From NCBI GenBank assembly GCA_002309675.1, contig DBXX01000096.1, positions 356 through 16,005 of the forward strand: a stretch of 15,650 bases of DNA, given 5' to 3'. Positions within the stretch are counted from its first letter, which is position 1, and each line of letters starts with the position of its first letter. Positions 1 through 6,690 of the stretch are shown here, one piece after another. Source of the stretch: Lachnospiraceae bacterium UBA1201. Lineage in GTDB: Bacteria > Bacillota > Clostridia > Lachnospirales > Lachnospiraceae. The position numbers and the translations under genes were made by a program. The notes beneath the pieces were generated by a model. The model was not told the DNA's origin and did not search any database. It saw only the letters and a program-made list of their open reading frames with translations.

Positions 1-651
1 ACCATCGTGGAAAATGGTGTGAAGTACCGTGTGGACGTGGCGGAAGGCCAGAAGACCGGCTTCTTTTTAGACCAGAAGCTCAACCGCCGCGCCATCCGGC
101 CCATGTGCCGCGACGCCGAGCGCGTGCTGGATGTATTTACGCATACGGGCTCTTTCGCTTTGAACGCCGCCATGGCCGGAGCGAAGGATGTGACCGCCAT
201 CGACGCATCTGACCGCGCCATCGAAATGGCGCGGGAGAACGCGAAATTAAACAAGGTGGAGGACCGCATGCACTTCGAGTGCGGGGACGCATTTGCCGCA
301 CTGGAGAAAAAAGTGGCGGACGGCGAGCTCTTCGACGTGGTCATCCTGGACCCGCCGGCCTTCACGAAGTCCCGCGCTTCCGTGAAGAACGCGACCCGCG
401 GCTACCGCGAGATCAACCTGTTGGGCCTGAAACTGGTAAAAGACGGCGGCTATTTCGCCACCTGTTCCTGCTCGCATTTCATGACGCCCGAGCTTTTAGA
501 GGCGGCGATCGCACAGGCGGCGCGCACCGCGCATAAGCGCCTGCGTCAGATCGAGGTCCGCGCCCAGTCGCCCGACCACCCCGTCTGCTGGGGCATGGAA
601 AACTCCTACTACCTGAAGTTCTACATCTTCCAGGTACTGGATGAGAGATAA
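1..651 (+). CDS. RlmI-type class I SAM-dependent rRNA methyltransferase, 5'-truncated by the window
   Basis: Only the C-terminal 216 codons are present. The frame is open from base 1, so the true start and the N-terminal PUA-type region lie outside; the GTG at position 7 is an internal codon. The visible part begins in the conserved ENGVKY...GQKTGFFLDQ segment typical of the RlmI/RlmK-like (COG1092) 23S rRNA cytosine-C5 methyltransferases. It continues with the SAM-binding motif I (VLDVFTHTGSFALNA), an acidic motif II (AIDAS), and the catalytic motif IV (ILDPPAFTKS). It ends with GMENSYYLKFYIFQ, typical of the family. Family knowledge: cytoplasmic enzymes that methylate large-subunit rRNA with S-adenosylmethionine. 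The target base cannot be assigned from this fragment. A strong hairpin follows the stop codon, so it is probably the last gene of its transcript and unrelated to the operon downstream. Confidence 0.9.
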   Translation, partial: TIVENGVKYRVDVAEGQKTGFFLDQKLNRRAIRPMCRDAERVLDVFTHTGSFALNAAMAGAKDVTAIDASDRAIEMARENAKLNKVEDRMHFECGDAFAALEKKVADGELFDVVILDPPAFTKSRASVKNATRGYREINLLGLKLVKDGGYFATCSCSHFMTPELLEAAIAQAARTAHKRLRQIEVRAQSPDHPVCWGMENSYYLKFYIFQVLDER

Positions 652-676
652 AATACAAAAACGATTCAAAAAAGAC

Positions 677-705
677 TTAAAAAGGATACAACCTTCTGAT
701 ATGAT
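677..705 (+). promoter_or_regulatory. Possible promoter of the two-component operon, inside the terminator
   Basis: TTAAAA (677-682), 17 nt, TATGAT (700-705) is the best sigma-A-like pair before the response regulator; the -35 box is weak. A start near 711-712 would remove the left arm of the hairpin, so transcripts from it would escape the terminator. No better promoter is visible between 706 and 754. Confidence 0.35.
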
Positions 706-740
706 AATATCGTCGGGAGGATGTATCCTTTTGATTTTTT
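680..740 (+). terminator. Rho-independent terminator after the methyltransferase
   Basis: An 11-bp perfect inverted repeat pairs AAAAGGATACA (680-690) with TGTATCCTTTT (722-732). Pairing continues inward with CCT, one G-U pair and one mismatch, and a small GATAT/ATATC hairpin forms at the tip. The stem is followed by GATTTTTT (733-740). It lies 29 nt after the methyltransferase stop and ends 13 nt before the ribosome site of the response regulator. Confidence 0.75.
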
Positions 741-767
741 GTGAAACGTTTCCAAAGGAGTAAGATG

Positions 768-1442
768 ATGTATCGGATTTTACTGGTTGAAGATGACGCG
801 AGGATCCGCGAGGCCATGCTGGATTATTTTTCCGAGAAGGCGCCGGAGTATGAGATCGAAACGGCAGCCACCGGACTGACCGGCTTGCAGATGATCGAGG
901 ACAATGAATATGACCTGATCCTGCTGGATGTGATGCTTCCGCAGATGAGCGGTTTTGAACTCATGATGAAGATCCGCCGTTCCATGGACGTGCCGGTCAT
1001 CTTTATGACGGCGCGCACCAGCGAGGAGGACCGCCTTCACGGGTATGAGCTGGGCTGCGACGACTACGTCTGCAAACCGTTTTCATTGGCCGAACTGCTG
1101 GCGAAGGTGAACGCCCTGATCAAACGCTCGAAGGGCACCGTGCTGGACGACGAACTGGTCTGCGGCGAGATCCGCTTCCATAAGCGTGCGCTTTCGGTCA
1201 CCGTCTCCGGACAGATCGTCGAGCTCCCGCCGAAGGAACTGGCCATCCTGATCATCCTCATGGAGCGGCCGGGCTGGACATTTTCCAGAGATAAACTGCT
1301 CGATCTGGTATGGGGCCGCGACTACTACGGCAACGACCGCGTCGTGGACAATCATGTCAAAAAACTCAGAAAAAGCCTCGGTAAGGCAGGCAGCCAGATC
1401 AAGACAGTCTTCGCCCGGGGCTATAAGATAACAGAAGAGTGA
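768..1442 (+). CDS. OmpR/PhoB-family response regulator
   Basis: A 224-residue regulator with a full receiver domain and a winged-helix DNA-binding domain. Receiver residues are canonical: acidic pair D9-D10 (VEDD), phospho-acceptor D54 in LILLDVMLPQMSG, T81 in FMTAR, and K103 in CKPF. Residues about 130-222 form a Trans_reg_C domain, recognisable from LPPKELAILIIL, the FSRDKLLDLVWG segment, the VVDNHVKKLRKSLG recognition helix and the terminal RGYKI hairpin. The ribosome site AAAGGAG (754-760) is 7 nt from the ATG at 768 and 4 nt from an ATG at 765. I prefer 768 because the first strand then starts MYRILLVEDD; an in-frame GTG at 741 lies before the ribosome site and is rejected. It is first in an operon with a kinase two genes downstream, the likely partner. 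Expected role: cytoplasmic, phosphorylation-dependent transcription control, probably including this operon (inference). Confidence 0.93.
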   Translation: MYRILLVEDDARIREAMLDYFSEKAPEYEIETAATGLTGLQMIEDNEYDLILLDVMLPQMSGFELMMKIRRSMDVPVIFMTARTSEEDRLHGYELGCDDYVCKPFSLAELLAKVNALIKRSKGTVLDDELVCGEIRFHKRALSVTVSGQIVELPPKELAILIILMERPGWTFSRDKLLDLVWGRDYYGNDRVVDNHVKKLRKSLGKAGSQIKTVFARGYKITEE

Positions 1443-1463
1443 AGGAAAGTAGAGGAGTAGAAT

Positions 1464-2366
1464 ATGCGTTGTTTAGTATGCGGCACAGTGGTGCCGGACG
1501 GCGAGACCGCCTGCCCGGAGTGCGGAGTGGTGCTCACGTCAGAGACTGCGGAGCCGGACCAGGCCGAGGATTTGATCGGTTGGAATCCGGATGGAACACC
1601 GCTCTATGGCGACCGGAAAAAACTAAAGGGTAAATATCGCGGAACGCGCAAACCGCTCCGCATGATCTACATCTGTGAGATGATCTTGGTCAGCCTCAAC
1701 CTGCTGGCGATCCCTTTGAGTGAGTATGTTTTTTGGAACGTGTTGGGATACTTGAACGGAAATAGAAATAACTACGATAAAATAGAACCGCTGGGCGAGT
1801 TCCTGGAGAAATACATGTGGGTCTTATCGCTGGCCGTTATCGCGTTGATGATCATCATGGCGGTCGCCTTTAGCATGTTGCAATATTATGAATCCGGCTT
1901 TCGAAAAGCACTCTATGCCGGAGTGATCATGGTTGTGATGCGGTTAATTGCGGAGTCAATTAATGCTAAAATTGGTATCGCAATGATGCTTTCCTTAGGC
2001 TCAACGATCGCGACGTGTGCCTATTATTACATCTTTTTCCAGGCCTTAGAGGACTATACGCGGTCGGGCTTCCCTAAAATGGCAAATACTTGGAAATGGC
2101 TCAAAGCGGTGTTCATGGCGATCATTTTTGTAAAGGGGCTTCTTGAGATATGCGCGATCAATGAGAGAATATCAAACTTTATATCGTCCTCGTGGTCCTA
2201 TTTTACGGATTCGAATCGGTTGATATCCCAATACCGGACGTATAGTATCCTGACTCATGTTGAGACTTGGATAGGAACTATCTTGATCGTGATCGAGGCG
2301 TGGATGATACGGAAAACGTACAAACTGTGTGTTTCGTCGACCCGAAGACGTCGCATCGGGAAATAA
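1464..2366 (+). CDS. Zinc-ribbon polytopic membrane protein between regulator and kinase
   Basis: A 300-residue protein. An N-terminal zinc ribbon has C3/C6 and C17/C20 (CxxC-x10-CxxC), then a hydrophilic linker to about residue 60 containing the GWNPDGTPLYG turn. Five or six hydrophobic segments follow, at about 66-98, 115-140, 148-163, 170-195, 214-232 and 262-282, ending in a basic tail (TRRRRIGK). By the positive-inside rule the ribbon is cytoplasmic. The ribosome site AGAGGAG (1451-1457) is 6 nt from the ATG. The gene starts 21 nt after the response regulator stop and ends 41 nt before the kinase, so it is co-transcribed with both. I do not recognise a named family beyond the zinc ribbon. 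Its position suggests an accessory part of the signalling system, for instance a modulator of the kinase, but this is inference. Segments from about 1700 are more AT-rich than the preceding gene. Confidence 0.8.
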   Translation: MRCLVCGTVVPDGETACPECGVVLTSETAEPDQAEDLIGWNPDGTPLYGDRKKLKGKYRGTRKPLRMIYICEMILVSLNLLAIPLSEYVFWNVLGYLNGNRNNYDKIEPLGEFLEKYMWVLSLAVIALMIIMAVAFSMLQYYESGFRKALYAGVIMVVMRLIAESINAKIGIAMMLSLGSTIATCAYYYIFFQALEDYTRSGFPKMANTWKWLKAVFMAIIFVKGLLEICAINERISNFISSSWSYFTDSNRLISQYRTYSILTHVETWIGTILIVIEAWMIRKTYKLCVSSTRRRRIGK

Positions 2367-2407
2367 CTGTAGCAAGATAGGTGTAGAGATTTTGAAAGGA
2401 AGATAAC

Positions 2408-4555
2408 ATGATTAGGAAGGTCAAAAGATTGATAAGCTGGTATCGGCTGAAAAGCCGGAAAAGGCCGATTCGGTTTATGCTGGTAGAATTCGGGGCGCTT
2501 TGGTTTATTCTGTGTCTCATCCTTACCAGCGTTCTCGGAAAACAGTACATGGATTATGCTGCGAGCAGTGTGGAAAATGCGTTGGAAAACAAATTTCAGG
2601 AGGTGATGTCGGATTATACTAAAGTGACGAGTCAGTCGGACTTCCTGTATGCGGAAAACAAAGAGTATTTGACCTTAAAATTACTGCTTCTAAAGCAGAA
2701 ACTGGAAGAATACTTCGGACCGGATTACGTGGGATTATTTCATTCCTTACTATACTCCAGGGAATCGGATCTCGAAGAATCCTCTTCAGATTATGGAAAG
2801 CGTGAGCTTTCAGATGGCATTGAACTAGATCAGTGTGATAAGGTTTTCCTTATGGCAAACAATGTTAAAAAGACAGAGGTTGAGTCGGAATTATGGGATT
2901 GGAGCGGCAGTATCGCTTATACCGGAGAAGATATTTGGGGCTCATGCCCTTCGAGTTATTATGCCAATGTATTCATCGAGATGGAAAAACTTAAAAAAGA
3001 GGGAATGGAGGTCCTCAAAGAATACACGAGCCCAAATTGGCGTGAAACATTAACTAACGAAACCGGCTTTGTCAGAATAGATAATCACTTTCCATATTAT
3101 CCGCGAACCGATGAGATCTATATTAATGAAAAGCATGAATTCATACCGAAGACGGTGACTATCCTTTATCGAAAGAATAAAAAATCCGAGGTCGAGTTTA
3201 AAAAGATAGATTGTTATGACGGTGATATCCCGGAAGGATATGTATATAGGGATATTGCGAATGAGATCAGTAGTGCATATGGAGAGTGGAGAACATTTTT
3301 TCCGGAGTTTACGAAAAGCGGTACGACCTCAGAGGTCGGATTATTGACGGAAGGGGCTGAAAGATATTGTAACAGTCTCACGCTTAAGTATTGGGACAGA
3401 ATGGCCGAAGCTTTGTATCTGTATACGGATGACAAGTCAGATGTATCTGTGGATCTTATGGAGCGCAAATGGGGTACGGGAAAAAAACCGAACAAAAGCG
3501 ATTATGGGATTTTCTACGATTGGTATCAAAAGGAAATTGATGATTCGCTTGCATTTATACACATGTACAACGATATATCGTTTTGGTATTTTCACGGTAG
3601 CGTTCCGGATGAGCCCAAAAAGGGAAGCGTGAAGCCGTTTTCCAAGTTCCGCGGAGATATATTTATCAATTATCACAATACGGTAAATAATGAATTCAGT
3701 GGTGAGAGAATACAGATCGCTATCAGTTGCATTATTCCCGGAGGAATATCCGGAGCGGCACAAATGTTCTTTTTTAAGATGATCTGGCTCTATCTGGGCA
3801 TCCTGTTATTCTTTGCATTCCTGGGTTGGTGGAACTACCGGCGCATCTATTCCATCCGCGGCAAGAACCAGTTCTACCGTTCGCTGGTCAATTCCATGGC
3901 GCACGATCTGAAGTCGCCGCTCATGGTCATGCAGGGGTACTGTGAGAACCTGAAGGAGAACGTGCATTCCGAGAAAAAGGAGTATTATGCCGACCAGGTC
4001 CTGACGAATATTCAATACCTGAACGGGCTGATCGAAAAGAACCTCTACTACTCCAAGCAGAGAGAGAATGCGGAAAATGAGGGCTCAAATGAACCAATCT
4101 TCCTATCGGAGCTCGTGAAGGCGTCCGTTGAAAGAAACCGCAAGCTTCTGATGGAGAAAAACACTCCGGTCTTGTTCAGCGGAGAGACCATTTTGGCGGG
4201 CGATGTCGAGACCTGGAGTCTGGTTGTTGACAACCTGATCGCCAATGCGGCGAAATACTCCTATGATGACGGGAAGATCGAGATCACGGGAACGGGCTAC
4301 GGCTTCTCCGTTATCAATCGGGCCGAACTGAGTTACGGCAAGAACCTTCAGAATCTCCTGGATCCGTTGGAGATGGGCGATGAGAGCCGGACCGCGGGTA
4401 AGGGCACCGGACTCGGACTTTCCATAGCGAACGGCATCGTTCGCGGTTATGGTGGACGAATCAAACTATCTTATGATAAAATGTCGAAGGAGTTTATTTG
4501 CCAGGTCAGATTAAAGAGGATCTGGAAGAGAGTAACTCAGGAGAATGAGGAATGA
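2408..4555 (+). CDS. Membrane sensor histidine kinase with large extracytoplasmic domain
   Basis: A 715-residue kinase. TM1 is about residues 20-45 and TM2 about 453-475, enclosing some 400 extracytoplasmic residues, far larger than in a typical VanS/PhoR-type kinase, with no sensor fold I recognise. After TM2 comes a DHp domain with the phospho-acceptor H499 in MAHDLKSPL. The ATPase domain has an N box (DNLIANAAKYS, N609 and N613) and a clear G2 box (GKGTGLGLSIANG, 664-676). The G1 box, normally DxGxG, is not recognisable: the equivalent stretch reads SVINRAELSYGKN, followed by an F-box-like LDPLEMGDESR. AAAGGAAG (2395-2402) is 5 nt before the ATG. Its stop overlaps the next start as ATGA, so it is translationally coupled to the metallopeptidase lipoprotein. 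Likely partner: the response regulator at 768-1442. The sensor-coding part (about 2640-3770) is visibly AT-richer than the kinase core, which may reflect fast evolution or a swapped sensor. Confidence 0.92.
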   Translation: MIRKVKRLISWYRLKSRKRPIRFMLVEFGALWFILCLILTSVLGKQYMDYAASSVENALENKFQEVMSDYTKVTSQSDFLYAENKEYLTLKLLLLKQKLEEYFGPDYVGLFHSLLYSRESDLEESSSDYGKRELSDGIELDQCDKVFLMANNVKKTEVESELWDWSGSIAYTGEDIWGSCPSSYYANVFIEMEKLKKEGMEVLKEYTSPNWRETLTNETGFVRIDNHFPYYPRTDEIYINEKHEFIPKTVTILYRKNKKSEVEFKKIDCYDGDIPEGYVYRDIANEISSAYGEWRTFFPEFTKSGTTSEVGLLTEGAERYCNSLTLKYWDRMAEALYLYTDDKSDVSVDLMERKWGTGKKPNKSDYGIFYDWYQKEIDDSLAFIHMYNDISFWYFHGSVPDEPKKGSVKPFSKFRGDIFINYHNTVNNEFSGERIQIAISCIIPGGISGAAQMFFFKMIWLYLGILLFFAFLGWWNYRRIYSIRGKNQFYRSLVNSMAHDLKSPLMVMQGYCENLKENVHSEKKEYYADQVLTNIQYLNGLIEKNLYYSKQRENAENEGSNEPIFLSELVKASVERNRKLLMEKNTPVLFSGETILAGDVETWSLVVDNLIANAAKYSYDDGKIEITGTGYGFSVINRAELSYGKNLQNLLDPLEMGDESRTAGKGTGLGLSIANGIVRGYGGRIKLSYDKMSKEFICQVRLKRIWKRVTQENEE

Positions 4556-5727
4556 GAAAAGGTTTCAGAAACAGTGTGCTTAAAGGGGCAGCGCTTTCGG
4601 TTGCCCTAATGCTTGCATTGCCCGTAGCGGGCTGTGCGGGGAAGGCGGACAGCGCGACGACAGCCGTGCAAACCGAGGGCGTAACCTCGAGTGATGTAGC
4701 GGAACAGACGAAAGCGACTAAGGAGGCTGCGCCGGATGTGACGCAGGAAACGACGCAGGTGACGACCACGGCCGCGCCGGTCACACCGAACGAGTTCACG
4801 CTGGACGGCGTGAAGGAACACCATTTCATCTCGGACAGTTATTGCTATCTCGAATCGGAGAAGTATTTCCTCCTTCTGGATAAGGACATCGACCTTCCAG
4901 GCGATTTTGCCGTGACTGTCGACGTGATCCTCGATGCGCTCGAAGAGGAGCTGGGATTATCCGCGTTGCCGGATGATTATGAATATTCAGGAGTGGGGGA
5001 TCGCTCGATCTTTTACGATGGAGTCGATCCTTGGGAAAGTTTGGATATAGGAAAGAAGGTACCGATCATACTGCTGGCCGATCGTAATGCGATAGGACGA
5101 AACTCCGGTGCCACGGGGGATGGAGCCGATCTGGCGATGCTCGCCTTGACCACCGACAAAATATGGGAACCGGGGTCTCCATTGGCCCAATCTGGGTGGG
5201 AAAAACCGGACTATGTCGACTACTCGGAGATAGCCCATGAGCTGACACACGTGATCACGGGCCGGAACTGTGAAATGTCTAAGATCATGTCGGAGGGGCT
5301 CGCCGATCACATGATGTACGTGGTGATCGACAAACTGGCAGATCAGTATCCGACGATCGCCGAAACGAAGGAGAAAACGTATCGCTTCGATTTCATCATT
5401 CCCGAGGTGGTCAATGCCGAGAGCGCGGAGCGGATCTTCGTATATGATTTCCATGACCGGAATCATGCGCAAAGTGGCGCCGAGTATGTGATCGGCCGGT
5501 ATCTCTGCGAATATCTTCGTGAGCGTTTCGGGCGGGAATTCTACCGTACATATAACGACATCATTAAGGCGAAGCATCTGGATTACGTTTACGGAAACTA
5601 TAAAGAGGAAAATGCGCAGGCATTTGCCGACGGACTGAAGGAAGCCTTCGGTGAGGATATATTCGTACAGTTCGGCAACTGGTGCGTAGAGAAGGATGTG
5701 CTTCAGTATGTTTACGTACCGGAGTAA
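4552..5727 (+). CDS. Lipoprotein with gluzincin-type (peptidase MA-like) HExxH domain
   Basis: A 391-residue predicted lipoprotein. A basic-hydrophobic signal ends in the lipobox VAGC, with C28 as lipidation site. Residues about 29-80 are a Thr/Ala/Glu/Val-rich low-complexity tether. The globular part (about 82-391) holds H229-E-L-T-H233, then 14 residues, then E248 in EGLADHM. This HELTHV...EGLA layout matches peptidase MA-like zincins, with two His and the distal Glu as zinc ligands and E230 as catalytic base. Cysteines shared with the paralogue at 12763-14040 lie in SYCYLESEKYF, RNCEM, LCEYL and NWCVE, suggesting disulfides outside the cell. It is translationally coupled to the kinase (ATGA, 4552-4555), so it probably belongs to the same signalling system, as output, ligand-processing enzyme or signal modulator (inference). 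Its substrate is unknown; a non-proteolytic role is possible, although all ligands are present. Confidence 0.85.
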   Translation: MRKGFRNSVLKGAALSVALMLALPVAGCAGKADSATTAVQTEGVTSSDVAEQTKATKEAAPDVTQETTQVTTTAAPVTPNEFTLDGVKEHHFISDSYCYLESEKYFLLLDKDIDLPGDFAVTVDVILDALEEELGLSALPDDYEYSGVGDRSIFYDGVDPWESLDIGKKVPIILLADRNAIGRNSGATGDGADLAMLALTTDKIWEPGSPLAQSGWEKPDYVDYSEIAHELTHVITGRNCEMSKIMSEGLADHMMYVVIDKLADQYPTIAETKEKTYRFDFIIPEVVNAESAERIFVYDFHDRNHAQSGAEYVIGRYLCEYLRERFGREFYRTYNDIIKAKHLDYVYGNYKEENAQAFADGLKEAFGEDIFVQFGNWCVEKDVLQYVYVPE

Positions 5728-5742
5728 ACCGTAGATTTGAAA

Positions 5743-5769
5743 GGCACTTTGGTGTGCTCATGTTTTTTT
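5743..5769 (+). terminator. Weak terminator after the two-component operon
   Basis: A short stem pairs GGCAC (5743-5747) with GTGCT (5754-5758, one G-U pair), followed after four bases by TTTTTTT (5763-5769). It is placed correctly, just after the lipoprotein stop and before the tRNA promoter, but the stem is weak. Confidence 0.45.
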
Positions 5770-5779
5770 GAAAAAGCAC

Positions 5780-5808
5780 TTGCATTTTCCGCAATGCTAT
5801 GTTATACT
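5780..5808 (+). promoter_or_regulatory. Promoter of tRNA-Cys
   Basis: TTGCAT (5780-5785), 17 nt, TATACT (5803-5808), with TGT directly before the -10 box (extended -10 element). The expected start near 5815 leaves a leader of only a few bases before the mature tRNA. Confidence 0.8.
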
Positions 5809-5818
5809 CATTCAGTGC

Positions 5819-5890
5819 GGCGCAGTAGCCAAGTGGTAAGGCAATGGTCTGCAACACCAGTACGCACCGGTTCAAATCCGGTCTGCGCCT
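5819..5890 (+). tRNA. tRNA-Cys (anticodon GCA)
   Basis: A full cloverleaf. The acceptor stem is GGCGCAG (5819-5825) with CTGCGCC (5883-5889), discriminator T5890 as usual for tRNA-Cys. The D arm contains AGCCAAGTGGTAAGGC. The anticodon loop is CTGCAAC with GCA, and the T arm is ACCGG-TTCAAAT-CCGGT. No CCA is encoded. The outermost anticodon-stem pair (27-43) is A opposite G, leaving four good pairs. Own promoter upstream, hairpins downstream. Confidence 0.97.
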
Positions 5891-5902
5891 CTCATGAATG
5901 AG

Positions 5903-5927
5903 AAAGCGGCCCCTAGGGGTCGCTTTT
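5903..5927 (+). terminator. Hairpin terminator after tRNA-Cys
   Basis: AAAGCGGCCCC (5903-5913) pairs with GGGGTCGCTTT (5916-5926) through one G-U pair, ending in TTTT. The U tract is short, so termination may depend partly on the second hairpin downstream. Confidence 0.7.
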
Positions 5928-5943
5928 GTGGTATAGACAAGTT

Positions 5944-5970
5944 AAGGCGTCGTATCCGACGCCTTTTATT
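5944..5970 (+). terminator. Second hairpin terminator after tRNA-Cys
   Basis: A perfect 9-bp stem, AAGGCGTCG (5944-5952) with CGACGCCTT (5957-5965), loop TATC, followed by TTATT. Together with the preceding hairpin it forms a tandem terminator isolating the tRNA from the sigma factor operon. From 5971 to 6120 I see no gene, only AT-rich leader sequence of the sigma factor. Confidence 0.75.
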
Positions 5971-6039
5971 ATATACAGGCGTTCATCGGCAGCAACCGTA
6001 CTTTTTCATTCAACCATACAACAAAAATTTTAATGTGGG

Positions 6040-6045
6040 TGTAAC
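6040..6045 (+). promoter_or_regulatory. Possible ECF-type -35 element before the sigma factor gene
   Basis: TGTAACA after a GGG run resembles the GTAAC/GAAC-type -35 boxes of ECF sigma factors, which often drive their own genes. A CGTC-type -10 box is not evident about 16 nt downstream, where the bases are CAAGTAG, so this is tentative. No good sigma-A pair is visible in the region either. Confidence 0.25.
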
Positions 6046-6120
6046 ATTAGCCCAAAACCTGCAAGTAGATAAGTGAAGGGGCATGAAAGAGCCTGCCTGA
6101 TACTAACGGAGGAAAATGCA

Positions 6121-6690
6121 ATGATGCAAGACGAACAGATCATTGATCTGTACTTTGATCGAAACGAGCGCGCGCTGATGGAAACGTCAGAAAAATACGG
6201 CAACTACTGTCGGACCATCGCGCGGACCATATTGAATGATGAGGAGACCGTGAAGGAGTGCTTCAACGATACGCTGTTTCACAGCTGGAATGCCATGCCT
6301 CCGCATCGTCCGAATTGTCTCAAGACTTTTGTGGGAAAGATCACGCGCAATGTATCATTGCAAAGGGTGAGGGCTTCGCATGCGGTCAAACGAGGCGGCG
6401 GCGAGGCGGTGATCGCTATCGACGAACTGGAGGAGTGCATCCCGGATCATACCACTCACAGTGCGGAACAGATCACGGAAGAACTCGTGGTCCGGGAGGT
6501 TCTGGATACTGTGTTGGCGGACTTGCCGGTGCAGAAGCGCCGTGTTTTCGTGCGACGTTACTGGTACTGTAATTCGATCGAAGATATTGCTAAAGCCTTC
6601 GACATGACCGAGGGCAGCGTACGTACTTGTTTGTCGCGTGTCCGTAGTAAGTTGAGGAGTGCCTTGGAGGAAGCGGGGGTGACGTTATGA
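6121..6690 (+). CDS. ECF-type RNA polymerase sigma factor
   Basis: A 189-residue two-domain sigma-70 family protein. Region 2 spans about residues 5-75, starting with EQIIDLYFDRNERAL and including the -10-binding segment around KECFNDTLFHSWN and LKTFVGKITRNVSL. A linker with EELEECIPDH-type acidic sequence follows. Region 4 spans about 125-183, where LPVQKRRVFVRRYWY and the helix-turn-helix IEDIAKAFDMTEGSVRTCLSRVRSKL contact the -35 element. GGAGG (6108-6112) is 8 nt before the ATG at 6121; a second ATG at 6124 is possible. An in-frame GTG at 6073 precedes the ribosome site and is rejected. The stop overlaps the next start (ATGA), the normal layout for an ECF sigma and its membrane anti-sigma factor. 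The signal and regulon are unknown. Confidence 0.9.
   Translation: MMQDEQIIDLYFDRNERALMETSEKYGNYCRTIARTILNDEETVKECFNDTLFHSWNAMPPHRPNCLKTFVGKITRNVSLQRVRASHAVKRGGGEAVIAIDELEECIPDHTTHSAEQITEELVVREVLDTVLADLPVQKRRVFVRRYWYCNSIEDIAKAFDMTEGSVRTCLSRVRSKLRSALEEAGVTL

Noticed and set aside
741..767. GTG start at 741 for the response regulator
   Set aside because: It precedes the AAAGGAG ribosome site and directly follows the terminator U tract; the receiver domain starts cleanly at 768.
4987..5577. 196-codon minus-strand frame opposite the first metallopeptidase
   Set aside because: Shadow frame covering the HExxH region of a well-supported gene.
5819..5890. tRNA-Cys as an attachment site of an integrated element
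   Set aside because: I found no second copy of the tRNA 3' end and no integrase, phage or conjugation gene in the window.
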